From assembly GCA_030636125.1 (NCBI GenBank), contig DAOVXM010000218.1:1-5431 (forward strand): 5,431 nt of DNA, written 5' to 3'. This DNA comes from Chloroflexota bacterium. GTDB lineage: Bacteria > Chloroflexota > Anaerolineae > Anaerolineales > UBA4823. Below the pieces are notes generated by a model. The model was not told where the DNA came from, did no database searches, and saw only the letters and a list, made by a program, of their open reading frames with translations. Every line of letters starts with the position of its first letter. Position 1 is the first letter of the stretch. Both the position numbers and the translations under genes were made by a program. Positions 1 through 5,426 of this stretch are shown here, piece by piece.

Positions 1-1217
1 CCAATATACTCAATGATGGTCGCCTCACCTTGACCGACGCCCACACACAATGTGGCCAGGCCATAATACGGGCGGCTCTCGTTTGGTGCACGGCGGCGCA
101 TCTCGTGTAACAGCGTGGTCAAGATGCGCGCACCCGAACAACCCAGCGGGTGTCCCAGTGCGATCGCGCCTCCATTGACATTGGTGATATCATGGCGTAG
201 ACCAAGCTCTTTCATCACTGCCAGCGATTGCACGGCAAAAGCTTCGTTGAGCTCTATTAATCCAATATCATCGATAGTCAAGCCAGCCCGGTCTAGAGCT
301 TTACGCGTGGCTGGTATGGGTCCCAGCCCCATCGTGCGTGGCGGCACGCCCGCCGCGGCAGAAGCTACCACGCGCGCCAGCGGTTTTAGATCTAATTCTT
401 TCGCCTTCTCTGCGCTCATTAAAAGTAGCGCTGCCGCTCCGTCATTCAATCCTGACGAGTTACCAGCCGTGACGGTTCCATTTTTTCGAAAAGCAGGTCT
501 CAATCGCGCCAGCGCTTCGAGCGAAGTGTCCCGGCGAGGGCGTTCATCGGTATCCACCACAATGGGATCCCCTTTGCGCTGGGGAATAGTCACTGGGATA
601 ATCTCATCTGCAAACTTACCTGTATCTATCGCCGCAATGGCGCGTTGGTGGCTGGTAAATGCGAAATCGTCCTGCTCCTCCCTGGAGATGTACTGCTTCT
701 GCTCATAGATATTTTCAGCGGTCTCGCCCATTGCATCTGTACCGTACATCTCCTTCATCTTCGGGTTGGGATAACGCCAGCCCAAAGTAGTATTCCAAGC
801 AGTCAGGTTGCCCCATGGATAAGCTCGTTCAGCTTTAGGAACAGAATAAGGGGCGCGCGACATTCCCTCAACCCCACCCGCTACGAAAACTTCTCCCTCC
901 CCAACGCGTATAGCACGCGCTGCCTGGTTAACCGCATTCAGTCCGGAAGCACATAGGCGATTGAATGTAACCGCGGCCACTTCTACCGGGTAACCTGCCA
1001 GCAAAGTCGCCATTCTGGCTACGTTACGGTTATCTTCTCCAGCCTGGTTGGCACAACCCATATACACTTCCTCCACCATACCCGGATCGATGCCAGTACG
1101 ATCAATTATCGCCTTTAAGACAATGGCCGCCAGATCGTCAGGGCGCACCGCGGCCAAGCATCCACCCAAAGCCCCAATGGGAGTACGTACTGCGTCAATG
1201 ATGACAGCTTCATGCAT
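1..1217 (-). CDS. Acetyl-CoA acyltransferase (thiolase), PcaF-like, 3' end cut by window edge
   Basis: Thiolases join or cleave acyl groups at the beta-keto position using CoA, as in beta-oxidation, acetoacetyl-CoA formation or the last step of the beta-ketoadipate pathway. My reading of the minus strand gives 405 open codons with no stop. The N-terminus reads [19 protein letters not shown]. The nucleophilic cysteine is Cys89 in NRLCASG, the NEAF motif starts at Asn324, the catalytic histidine is His356 in [11 protein letters not shown], and the second active-site cysteine is Cys391 in LCVGVGQG. All expected thiolase catalytic residues are therefore present. Family members are about 390-410 residues, so only a few codons are missing. 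The stretch [17 protein letters not shown] (from about residue 55) resembles beta-ketoadipyl-CoA thiolases, but substrate cannot be settled without neighbours. The ATG at 1217 has AGGAGA 5 nt upstream. It lies 86 nt downstream of ogt on the same strand and may be read through from it or have its own promoter. Confidence 0.95.
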   Translation of the reverse strand, partial: MHEAVIIDAVRTPIGALGGCLAAVRPDDLAAIVLKAIIDRTGIDPGMVEEVYMGCANQAGEDNRNVARMATLLAGYPVEVAAVTFNRLCASGLNAVNQAARAIRVGEGEVFVAGGVEGMSRAPYSVPKAERAYPWGNLTAWNTTLGWRYPNPKMKEMYGTDAMGETAENIYEQKQYISREEQDDFAFTSHQRAIAAIDTGKFADEIIPVTIPQRKGDPIVVDTDERPRRDTSLEALARLRPAFRKNGTVTAGNSSGLNDGAAALLLMSAEKAKELDLKPLARVVASAAAGVPPRTMGLGPIPATRKALDRAGLTIDDIGLIELNEAFAVQSLAVMKELGLRHDITNVNGGAIALGHPLGCSGARILTTLLHEMRRRAPNESRPYYGLATLCVGVGQGEATIIEYI

Positions 1218-1303
1218 AGCTTTCTCCTATTTGTTGTCCAAGGGTAAAATAAACATACCGATTGTCATATCTTTATCGATCCAATAGATTCACATCAATG
1301 TCA

Positions 1304-1819
1304 TTATAAGGCGGTTTTCTTTTCCAGGCTCAGTAACCAAGCCTTAGTTTCCAATCCACCAGGAGCACCATAACCATGCAATCCACCATCAGCGCCCAGC
1401 ACCCGGTGGCAAGGTATGACCAGGGGCATTGGATTTGTCGCCTCCGCCCGCCCCACCGCACGCGCTGATTGTGGTCTCCCTATTTGGCGTGCGATTTCTC
1501 CATAAGTAGATGTCTTCCCATACGGAATTGCTAACGTGGCACGTAAGGCCTGCTCCTGGAACGGACTCATCACTGACCAATCAATGGGCAGATTAAAATA
1601 CGTGCGTTTCCCATCCAGATATTCAACCAATTGCTGCAAGTGATCTTTCACTCGGTCTTGATCCAGAATTACATGCTGAAAACCAAGGCGCTGCACCCAC
1701 TGGATAAACGCACTTTGGTCAGCCTGGATTTCTACGGCCGCTAGACCATTCTCAGATACACCCACCCAAATGTTACCAAGGGGAGTGTGTGTGTTTTCAC
1801 CGATCCAAATAATCATCAT
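1304..1819 (-). CDS. ogt: Methylated-DNA--protein-cysteine S-methyltransferase (Ogt)
   Basis: This is a suicide repair enzyme that moves the alkyl group from O6-alkylguanine (and O4-alkylthymine) in DNA to its own cysteine. The 171-residue protein is the size of stand-alone Ogt and has no Ada-type N-terminal regulatory domain. Residues 1-80 form the variable N-terminal domain. Residues 84-165 are the conserved DNA-binding and active-site domain: SPFQEQALRATLAIPYGKTS, then TYGEIA with Tyr106, the arginine-finger region ARAVGRA (Arg120), the catalytic PCHRV with Cys137, and the closing G-L-H-G-Y-G segment near residue 150. The acceptor cysteine is intact, unlike in the ATL gene upstream in this window. 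ATG at 1819 is chosen because GGGAG lies 6 nt before it. A second ATG follows immediately. The stop is TAA. The 434-bp gap on the tag side suggests separate transcription. The assignment is secure; the exact alkyl-group range is not visible. Confidence 0.96.
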   Translation of the reverse strand: MMIIWIGENTHTPLGNIWVGVSENGLAAVEIQADQSAFIQWVQRLGFQHVILDQDRVKDHLQQLVEYLDGKRTYFNLPIDWSVMSPFQEQALRATLAIPYGKTSTYGEIARQIGRPQSARAVGRAEATNPMPLVIPCHRVLGADGGLHGYGAPGGLETKAWLLSLEKKTAL

Positions 1820-1954
1820 AATAAACTCCCATGGTGATCAAACGATACCAGTTACCATCCTTCCGTGCCTGATCTCCCTGTTGCTCTCGACAGAAAATAA
1901 TCAGAAATCAAACTAAACTTTCATCCACCAATAGCTGAATGGATGTCTAAACTA

Positions 1955-1977
1955 ATGAAATCTTTTATCAATTTCAT
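1955..1977. promoter_or_regulatory. Inverted repeat upstream of ogt, possible operator
   Basis: ATGAAAT (1955-1961) and ATTTCAT (1971-1977) are perfect inverted arms with a 9-nt spacer, 136-158 nt upstream of the ogt start. The arrangement could fit a dimeric regulator. No function is shown, and A/T-rich inverted repeats of this size arise by chance fairly often. Confidence 0.2.
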
Positions 1978-2041
1978 ACAGTTAATCCCAAAAATGCAAA
2001 ATTCATAGAAAAAAACCATAAAACCATCATAATTGTTGGGC

Positions 2042-2069
2042 AATCGTAGGTTAATCGTAGGTTAAGCGT
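2042..2069. repeat. 11-bp tandem repeat, about 2.5 units
   Basis: AATCGTAGGTT occurs at 2042-2052 and again, identically, at 2053-2063. It is followed by AAGCGT, a one-base variant of the unit's first six bases (2064-2069). The third partial unit forms most of the left arm of the adjacent hairpin at 2063-2081. The 11-bp period is close to one DNA helix turn, so repeated protein-binding half-sites are possible, but nothing else supports this. Confidence 0.7.
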
Positions 2070-2081
2070 CAAGCACGCTTA
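2063..2081. repeat. Perfect 7-bp hairpin
   Basis: TAAGCGT (2063-2069) and ACGCTTA (2075-2081) are perfect inverted arms around a 5-nt loop. The right arm overlaps by two bases the 8-nt segment 2080-2087 that is complementary to the loop of the 2138-2166 hairpin, so the two structures would compete at their edge or stack. Confidence 0.6.
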
Positions 2082-2137
2082 CGCCGCCTCTGGTAATATT
2101 AGATCGAAGGGCGATTTCTCTTCTTCTCCTCCTTAGA

Positions 2138-2166
2138 GAGAGCCGGGAGCGGCGTACCCGGCTCTC
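2138..2166. repeat. GC-rich 10-bp hairpin whose loop can form a pseudoknot
   Basis: GAGAGCCGGG (2138-2147) pairs perfectly with CCCGGCTCTC (2157-2166) around the 9-nt loop AGCGGCGTA. Eight of the nine loop bases (GCGGCGTA, 2149-2156) are exactly complementary to TACGCCGC at 2080-2087. The complementarity holds on either strand. A stem plus a loop-to-distant-segment helix is typical of folded RNA. No T-run follows on either strand, so this is not a classical terminator. Confidence 0.65.
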
Positions 2167-2175
2167 GCCGATTCT

Positions 2176-2228
2176 ATAACAAGGACGAAAACGGATGAGT
2201 AAGAACTATCCATTTTCGTCCTTGTTAT
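2176..2228 (-). repeat. Long near-perfect hairpin just downstream of tag
   Basis: Arms 2176-2196 and 2208-2228 are 21 nt each and match at 20 positions. The stem continues inward by 3 bp (AGT 2198-2200 with ACT 2205-2207) past one bulged base at 2197, leaving a 4-nt loop. The single mismatch (C2192 against A2212) becomes a G-U wobble if the minus strand is transcribed, so the stem would be uninterrupted in RNA made in the direction of tag. It begins 25 nt after the tag stop codon. It may protect the 3' end of the tag transcript, slow transcription, or be a small palindromic mobile element. No T-run follows. Confidence 0.7.
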
Positions 2229-2233
2229 CTAAA

Positions 2234-2274
2234 TTCCGATAGATACTCGGGGGTTATACTTGTGAATATCGGAA
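2234..2274 (-). repeat. 8-bp inverted repeat spanning the tag stop codon
   Basis: TTCCGATA (2234-2241) and TATCGGAA (2267-2274) are perfect inverted arms separated by 25 nt. The tag stop codon (2254-2256) lies inside the loop and one arm lies inside the last tag codons. Together with the hairpin at 2176-2228 it would give the tag mRNA a heavily structured 3' end. Confidence 0.5.
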
Positions 2275-2814
2275 GCAATCTACCACGTGGTCATTGACCA
2301 AACCAACTGCCTGCATAAAAGCATAACAAATCGTTGAACCGACGAATTTAAAACCTCGCTTTTTCAGATCAGCGCTGAGTACAGCGGACTCGTTACTCTG
2401 AGCAGGTATCTCAGATAGTGCCTGCCAGGCGTTACGTTTAGGTTTTCCCCCAACGAATCCCCAAATATATGCATCAAAGCTGCCAAACTCATCTTGTATT
2501 GCAAGGAACTGTTGAGCATTCTGAATGGTGGAAGCTATCTTAAGTTTATTGCGCACAATTCCTGGGTTCGAGAGCAGCTCAGCGATTTTATTATCATCGT
2601 ATTGAGAAATTCGGACAGGATCAAAGTTATCAAACGCCAGACGGTAGTTTTCTCGCTTACGTAAGATCGTCATCCAGCTCAGGCCAGCCTGAGCACCTTC
2701 AAGGATTAGAAATTCAAACAGGGTGCACTCATCGTGGACAGGCATTCCCCATTCATGGTCGTGATATGCTACCATCAATGAGTCAGATCCCGCCCATTCG
2801 CAACGGGTGATCAT
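2254..2814 (-). CDS. tag: DNA-3-methyladenine glycosylase I (Tag)
   Basis: Tag removes 3-methyladenine from alkylated DNA and starts base excision repair. The 186-residue protein matches the usual family length (about 187 in E. coli) from end to end. The zinc ligands known for the family are all present: Cys5 (in RCEW), His18 (in AYHDHEWG), His176 and Cys180 (in GLVNDHVVDC). Tyr17, Glu39 and Trp47 (LEGAQAGLSW) correspond to base-pocket residues. KKRGFKFVGSTICYAFMQ at 151-168 is the conserved C-terminal helix-hairpin region. The start at 2814 is preferred over the in-frame TTG at 2877: the protein then begins exactly where family members do (MITRCEW), and AAAGGA sits 8 nt upstream. The longer form would add 21 residues with no family match. 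It is flanked by non-coding gaps on both sides, so it is probably a single-gene unit. Confidence 0.96.
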   Translation of the reverse strand: MITRCEWAGSDSLMVAYHDHEWGMPVHDECTLFEFLILEGAQAGLSWMTILRKRENYRLAFDNFDPVRISQYDDNKIAELLSNPGIVRNKLKIASTIQNAQQFLAIQDEFGSFDAYIWGFVGGKPKRNAWQALSEIPAQSNESAVLSADLKKRGFKFVGSTICYAFMQAVGLVNDHVVDCFRYSQV

Positions 2815-3080
2815 GAGGTTGTTCCTTTCAACATAGTAAATTACCTTCCAAGCTACCCGGAGAACCTGTTTCCTCAAGCGCGTTACACAATCAGTTAATC
2901 ATAGTTAACTTCTTAACGAGTCGCCAACTTGATAAATAACCGTCCAGTCTGGCAGTTCAATAACTGGTATCCACTCAATGTCTCATCCTATTGGTTTATG
3001 CGTGTTGATGAGCAGTCCGTTATTTTTACGTAAAGTCGTTGCACAATAAAATGATTGTTGAATTTTTAGAAGATCCCGAC
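2815..3080 (-). promoter_or_regulatory. tag upstream region with weak candidate promoter
   Basis: This 266-bp gap has no gene. On the minus strand TTGAAC (2960-2955) and TATTTA (2938-2933) are 16 nt apart and could be a sigma-70-like promoter for tag, giving a leader of roughly 110 nt. The match is only partial. Between it and tag there are repeated GTTAA/TTAAC words (about 2893-2917), including GTTAA-CTTC-TTAAC. Further upstream is a 10-bp palindrome TTTACGTAAA (3025-3034). No intrinsic terminator for the preceding gene is clear. Confidence 0.25.
2823..2828 (-). promoter_or_regulatory. Ribosome binding site deciding the tag start
   Basis: AAAGGA on the minus strand, 8 nt before the ATG at 2814. 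It supports this ATG over the upstream TTG at 2877. Confidence 0.7.
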
Positions 3081-3785
3081 TTATAAATTATATGCTACCT
3101 GTACCAACCAGCGATGCAACGGAGCCATGTTTTTCCAATGCCCAAACGCTAGATCCATGAATTCGGGTTGTGTCATCAGTTCTGGATTTAAATCCGTTAT
3201 TGAGGCATAAAGCGTATTGTATTTGAGCAAATCTGCACGTGGATGATCAGGATTAATACCCCGAGGGACACGTTTGTAATGCTCTCCTCCAGTCTCGTAA
3301 TCTAATGACTGCATTTTATCAATCATCTCTACTAACTCGACACCAAGCGTATCATCTATAACAGCTTCCCGATAAGCATTGAGCATCTGTTTATTAAAGC
3401 CGTACATTCCAGAGTAGAAACCAATCCCATAGGGGGTCACATGAAAATAGAATCCAGGGTTTTCTGATTTCTTCCCTTCACCTTCCCAAAATACAATTCC
3501 AAGATTAGTTTTATAGGGGGTTTTGTCAGGACTAAATCGAATGTCTCGATAAATACGCATTAGTGAACCAGCACCATTTGTGCGAGTATCATAAACTATC
3601 ATAGGTGAAATTGCTTTAAGTCTCTCGCCCATTGCAGTAATAAACGTCAAGGAGGGTTTTTGTACATATTCAAGGTATTCTTGCTTGTGAGCCTCGAACC
3701 AGGTACGATTATTATTGTGCTCTAGTTGCCGATAAAATTCGATAGTCTCTTTAGGAAATCCATTGAACTCGGTAACGTCGCTCAT
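3081..3785 (-). CDS. DUF2461 / TIGR02453 family protein
   Basis: A 234-residue protein of the DUF2461 (TIGR02453) family, widespread in bacteria and of unknown biochemical function. The family signature is clear: NNNRTWFEAHK at 24-34, the hallmark RIYRDIRFSPDKTPYKTN at 77-94, then GFYFHV at 111-116, KRVPRGI at 171-177 and HPRADLL at 181-187. Length is normal and there is no signal peptide or membrane segment, so it is probably cytoplasmic. The ATG at 3785 is chosen because AGGAGA lies 5 nt before it. Earlier in-frame TTG and ATG codons at 3815 and 3812 would overlap the upstream gene's stop and have no comparable ribosome site. It starts 19 nt after the VOC gene and is almost certainly co-transcribed with it and with the ATL gene. 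A link to alkylation damage is inferred only from this neighbourhood. Confidence 0.9.
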   Translation of the reverse strand: MSDVTEFNGFPKETIEFYRQLEHNNNRTWFEAHKQEYLEYVQKPSLTFITAMGERLKAISPMIVYDTRTNGAGSLMRIYRDIRFSPDKTPYKTNLGIVFWEGEGKKSENPGFYFHVTPYGIGFYSGMYGFNKQMLNAYREAVIDDTLGVELVEMIDKMQSLDYETGGEHYKRVPRGINPDHPRADLLKYNTLYASITDLNPELMTQPEFMDLAFGHWKNMAPLHRWLVQVAYNL

Positions 3786-3790
3786 TTCTG

Positions 3791-3796
3791 TCTCCT
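3791..3796 (-). promoter_or_regulatory. Ribosome binding site deciding the DUF2461 start
   Basis: AGGAGA on the minus strand, 5 nt before the ATG at 3785 and within the 19-nt gap after the upstream stop codon. It favours 3785 over the overlapping starts at 3812 and 3815. Confidence 0.75.
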
Positions 3797-3804
3797 GTTG
3801 CCAT

Positions 3805-4689
3805 TCATTCATCAAGTTCCTGGTAAGTCAATTCAACCTCCTCTGGATCTGCTTTCTGGGATGGAGAAGATGCACCAATCTTATCAGAATTCTCATCTTT
3901 CTGAGTTTTCTCGCCTCGATTTATATTCTGCTGCTCTGATCCTGTTTGATTGAATCTTTCTAAAGCGTTCGGAAATCGAGTACGTTCAGATTTTCTTTCA
4001 TTTTGCTCGGTGCCAGGACCGCTGCTGTTGACTAGAAGGGATTTAGTCTCAGTTTCGCTCTCATCTGAACTTGTGGTATTAATATCATATTCGGTTTCGT
4101 TTTCTTCAGCCTGGTGCAATATGTTGCTAATGATTTCATCGATGTCATCATTATCCACTTCATCATCAAGTATGGACGATTCTGTATCTCGAGTACTCCA
4201 TAAGTCTATACAAATACCATGCGGAGTTCGAAAACATCCAACAAGGATATCAGAACCTTCATGAATCGGTTGGGGTTGCTGTTCGAAAACGATTCCCCGA
4301 TCTTCCAACTCGGCGATGGTACCAAGAAGATCCACCACATTAAATTGAATTCGTAAAGTATCTGGAGGTGTGCTTTCTTCCCCCTCCTGGACGGCCGATA
4401 TACTGAAAAAGAAATCTTCATCAGGACTGGAGAAGCGAGCATAACTTGGCGAAAACGCGCTTGATGGAAATCCGAGGAAATCAATAAAGAATCCTACCTC
4501 GGCCGCATAATCATCGACCTTGTACTCAAAGCAGTATTTCCATCCTTCTGCTAATTTTAGTGGATAGGAATATAGTTGTTCGCGCCAATTTTCCTGCCAA
4601 TCCTTTTCATCCTTTGCCCGTTTGGTAATATCAATCCGGGCTTTTCCATACGCCCTCATTTTAGGATTTACGTGATATTTTGTCGCCAT
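3805..4689 (-). CDS. VOC-fold (glyoxalase/bleomycin-resistance-like) protein with long acidic tail
   Basis: A 294-residue protein in three parts. Residues 1-49 are basic and charged (repeated K/R, KRAKDEKDW). Residues 50-165 look like a VOC domain: strand WKYCFEYKV at the start, VGFFIDFLGFP at 65-75, LRIQFNVVDL, a helix with ELEDRGI, and the closing FRTPHGICIDLWS at 153-165. Residues 166-294 are low-complexity and probably disordered, with a D/E-rich block at 171-213 and an S/Q/N/E/K-rich remainder. The usual VOC metal ligands (His/Glu) are not obvious, so enzyme activity is uncertain; a binding or chaperone-like role is equally possible. The ATG at 4689 has GGAGG 8 nt upstream. Starts at 4704 and 4770 are possible, but 4770 would overlap the ATL gene. 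It follows ATL by 55 nt. No specific function can be named. Confidence 0.8.
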   Translation of the reverse strand: MATKYHVNPKMRAYGKARIDITKRAKDEKDWQENWREQLYSYPLKLAEGWKYCFEYKVDDYAAEVGFFIDFLGFPSSAFSPSYARFSSPDEDFFFSISAVQEGEESTPPDTLRIQFNVVDLLGTIAELEDRGIVFEQQPQPIHEGSDILVGCFRTPHGICIDLWSTRDTESSILDDEVDNDDIDEIISNILHQAEENETEYDINTTSSDESETETKSLLVNSSGPGTEQNERKSERTRFPNALERFNQTGSEQQNINRGEKTQKDENSDKIGASSPSQKADPEEVELTYQELDE

Positions 4690-4697
4690 CTTACCTA

Positions 4698-4702
4698 CCT
4701 CC
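4698..4702 (-). promoter_or_regulatory. Ribosome binding site deciding the VOC gene start
   Basis: GGAGG on the minus strand, 8 nt before the ATG at 4689. It overlaps the alternative ATG at 4704, which itself has only a weak upstream site, so 4689 is preferred. Confidence 0.7.
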
Positions 4703-4744
4703 ATATTCTTATATCCAAGATAATGAACCTTAGGCGGCTGACAA

Positions 4745-5107
4745 TCATTCAGAAGTTTCATCCCAACCATAGCGAGTCAGGTCTACACGGTTATTTGCAT
4801 CGAAAACTATACCTTCCAATTCAAGCAATTCACGCTGACGAATATGACCATCACCTTTCCGTATGCTAATTTTTCCTTGGGCATTGATCACCCTTTGCCA
4901 TGGGACACCTTCGGGACAAGATGCCATTGCACCACCCACCCAACGCGCGCCCCATGCCTGATAATCTGGTGGTGTCATCCCTTCCGGTGGAGATATCATC
5001 ATTGCAATCTGTCCATACGTACTTACCTTGCCCGCTGGGATTCGTTTCACAATCTCCCACACCTGGGAATTGAATAAAATCCGATCTGGTGGTGAGCTAT
5101 ATTTCAT
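4745..5107 (-). CDS. atl: Alkyltransferase-like protein (ATL), Trp in place of the acceptor Cys
   Basis: ATL proteins share the DNA-binding fold of O6-alkylguanine methyltransferases but cannot accept the alkyl group. They bind and flip O6-alkylguanine and mark it for nucleotide excision repair. The 120-residue protein has only the C-terminal MGMT domain: FNSQVWEIVKRIPAGKVS, STYGQIA with Tyr31, the arginine-finger region WGARWVGGAM (Arg55), and PWQRVIN at 69-75, where Trp70 replaces the cysteine of PCHRV. Trp at this place is characteristic of Atl1- and YbaZ-type proteins. The rest of the domain is intact, so this is a functional ATL and not a dead Ogt. The ATG at 5107 (GAGG 8 nt upstream) is preferred. 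A TTG at 5140 with GGAGAGG 8 nt upstream would add 11 residues and cannot be excluded. It is the first gene of the ATL-VOC-DUF2461 run. Confidence 0.94.
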   Translation of the reverse strand: MKYSSPPDRILFNSQVWEIVKRIPAGKVSTYGQIAMMISPPEGMTPPDYQAWGARWVGGAMASCPEGVPWQRVINAQGKISIRKGDGHIRQRELLELEGIVFDANNRVDLTRYGWDETSE

Positions 5108-5115
5108 GGTATAGG

Positions 5116-5120
5116 CCTCA
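5116..5120 (-). promoter_or_regulatory. Ribosome binding site for the ATL ATG
   Basis: TGAGG on the minus strand, 8 nt before the ATG at 5107. A stronger site, GGAGAGG (5155-5149), lies 8 nt before an in-frame TTG at 5140, so the true start remains open between the two. Confidence 0.5.
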
Positions 5121-5168
5121 TAATTTCTGTTATTAAACAATCACATAACCTCTCCGGTTTTAGATTGT

Positions 5169-5290
5169 CTAGTGTTTTGTCGAGGATGAAAGTTTCATTC
5201 GATATGCGAGTTGCTACAGTCTTGACAAAGCTTAAAATGCTCCGTCCATGATCTATACTTACTAAATAATCACATTTGACGGAACACTAG
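5169..5290. mobile_element. MITE-like or internally deleted IS630-type element
   Basis: CTAGTGTT (5169-5176) and AACACTAG (5283-5290) are perfect inverted ends, and identity continues inward as GTC-A after a 2-bp mismatch, giving 11 of 14 positions alike. Both ends contain CTAG. IS630-family elements insert at CTAG and duplicate the central TA, so the arrangement C-TA-(element)-TA-G with TA at 5170-5171 and 5288-5289 fits an insertion of about 116 bp. The interior encodes no transposase, which suggests a non-autonomous or deleted copy. It lies immediately upstream of the ATL leader. Family assignment is inferred from the ends and target site only. Confidence 0.45.
5186..5198. promoter_or_regulatory. 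Short palindrome upstream of ATL
   Basis: ATGAAA (5186-5191) and TTTCAT (5193-5198) form a 6-bp palindrome around one base, 79-91 nt upstream of the ATL start and inside the MITE-like element. The same half-site words occur, more widely spaced, upstream of ogt. It could be an operator or simply part of the mobile element's end. Confidence 0.2.
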
Positions 5291-5390
5291 TGCAGTTGGG
5301 CCTAAATACATCGGTGGTTTCTGTTGTCTCCTGCCTGCTAATGCTCATTAAGTAGTAGCGGGAAAAATCTCAAAAAGTCGTAGCGCTCTT

Positions 5391-5426
5391 AGCGACTGCC
5401 AATCGAGCGGGAGGTGCAATTGAAAC
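5391..5426 (+). CRISPR. Possible first CRISPR repeat at window edge
   Basis: The 36 nt ending at 5426 finish in GCAATTGAAAC, and ATTGAAAC is a very common 3' end of CRISPR repeats. The preceding A-rich stretch could be a leader, and the five bases after it could be the start of a spacer. Only one copy is inside the window, so periodicity, which is the defining evidence, cannot be seen. The 5' boundary is assumed from a typical 36-nt length. This is a lead, not an established array. Confidence 0.3.

Larger units (their letters stand above)
1820..2253. other. 434-bp intergenic region between tag and ogt, rich in inverted repeats
   Basis: No convincing open reading frame is present on either strand. 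The ogt-proximal half (1820-2040) is A/T-rich, has no clear sigma-70 promoter, and contains a spaced inverted repeat ATGAAAT/ATTTCAT (1955-1961 and 1971-1977) that could be an operator for ogt. The tag-proximal half (2042-2253) contains an 11-bp tandem repeat and several hairpins, listed separately. None of the hairpins is followed by a T-run on the minus strand, so a standard intrinsic terminator for tag is not visible. A T-run does occur at about 2010-2016 on the minus strand, but no GC-rich stem precedes it. Confidence 0.8.

Noticed and set aside
115..956. Open frames on the plus strand across the thiolase
   Set aside because: They are antisense to an intact thiolase reading frame with all catalytic motifs, and their translations show no recognisable domain.
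1389..1580. Second minus-strand frame inside ogt
   Set aside because: It is a frame-shifted shadow of ogt, which is intact over its full length with PCHRV in the main frame.
2128..2134. Perfect AAGGAGG on the minus strand in the tag-ogt gap
   Set aside because: No ATG, GTG or TTG opens a reading frame at a suitable distance downstream, so it is unlikely to be a ribosome site. It lies in a purine-rich linker between hairpins.
2254..2877. Longer tag reading frame starting at 2877
   Set aside because: The start would be TTG, the extra 21 residues have no family match, and AAAGGA sits 8 nt before the internal ATG at 2814, which gives the standard Tag N-terminus.
3054..3077. A/T-rich hairpin ACAAT/ATTGT followed by a short T-run near 3040-3070 as a terminator
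   Set aside because: The stem is only 5 bp without G/C strength, and the T-run follows it on the plus strand while the genes here run on the minus strand.
3950..4264. Plus-strand frame with Ser/Leu-rich product opposite the VOC gene tail
   Set aside because: The composition is what the antisense of an acidic Asp/Glu/Ser-rich tail produces. No ribosome site or domain supports it.
4745..5107. ATL as an inactivated ogt pseudogene
   Set aside because: Trp in place of the acceptor Cys is the hallmark of the functional ATL family, and the rest of the DNA-binding domain is intact with no frameshift or internal stop.
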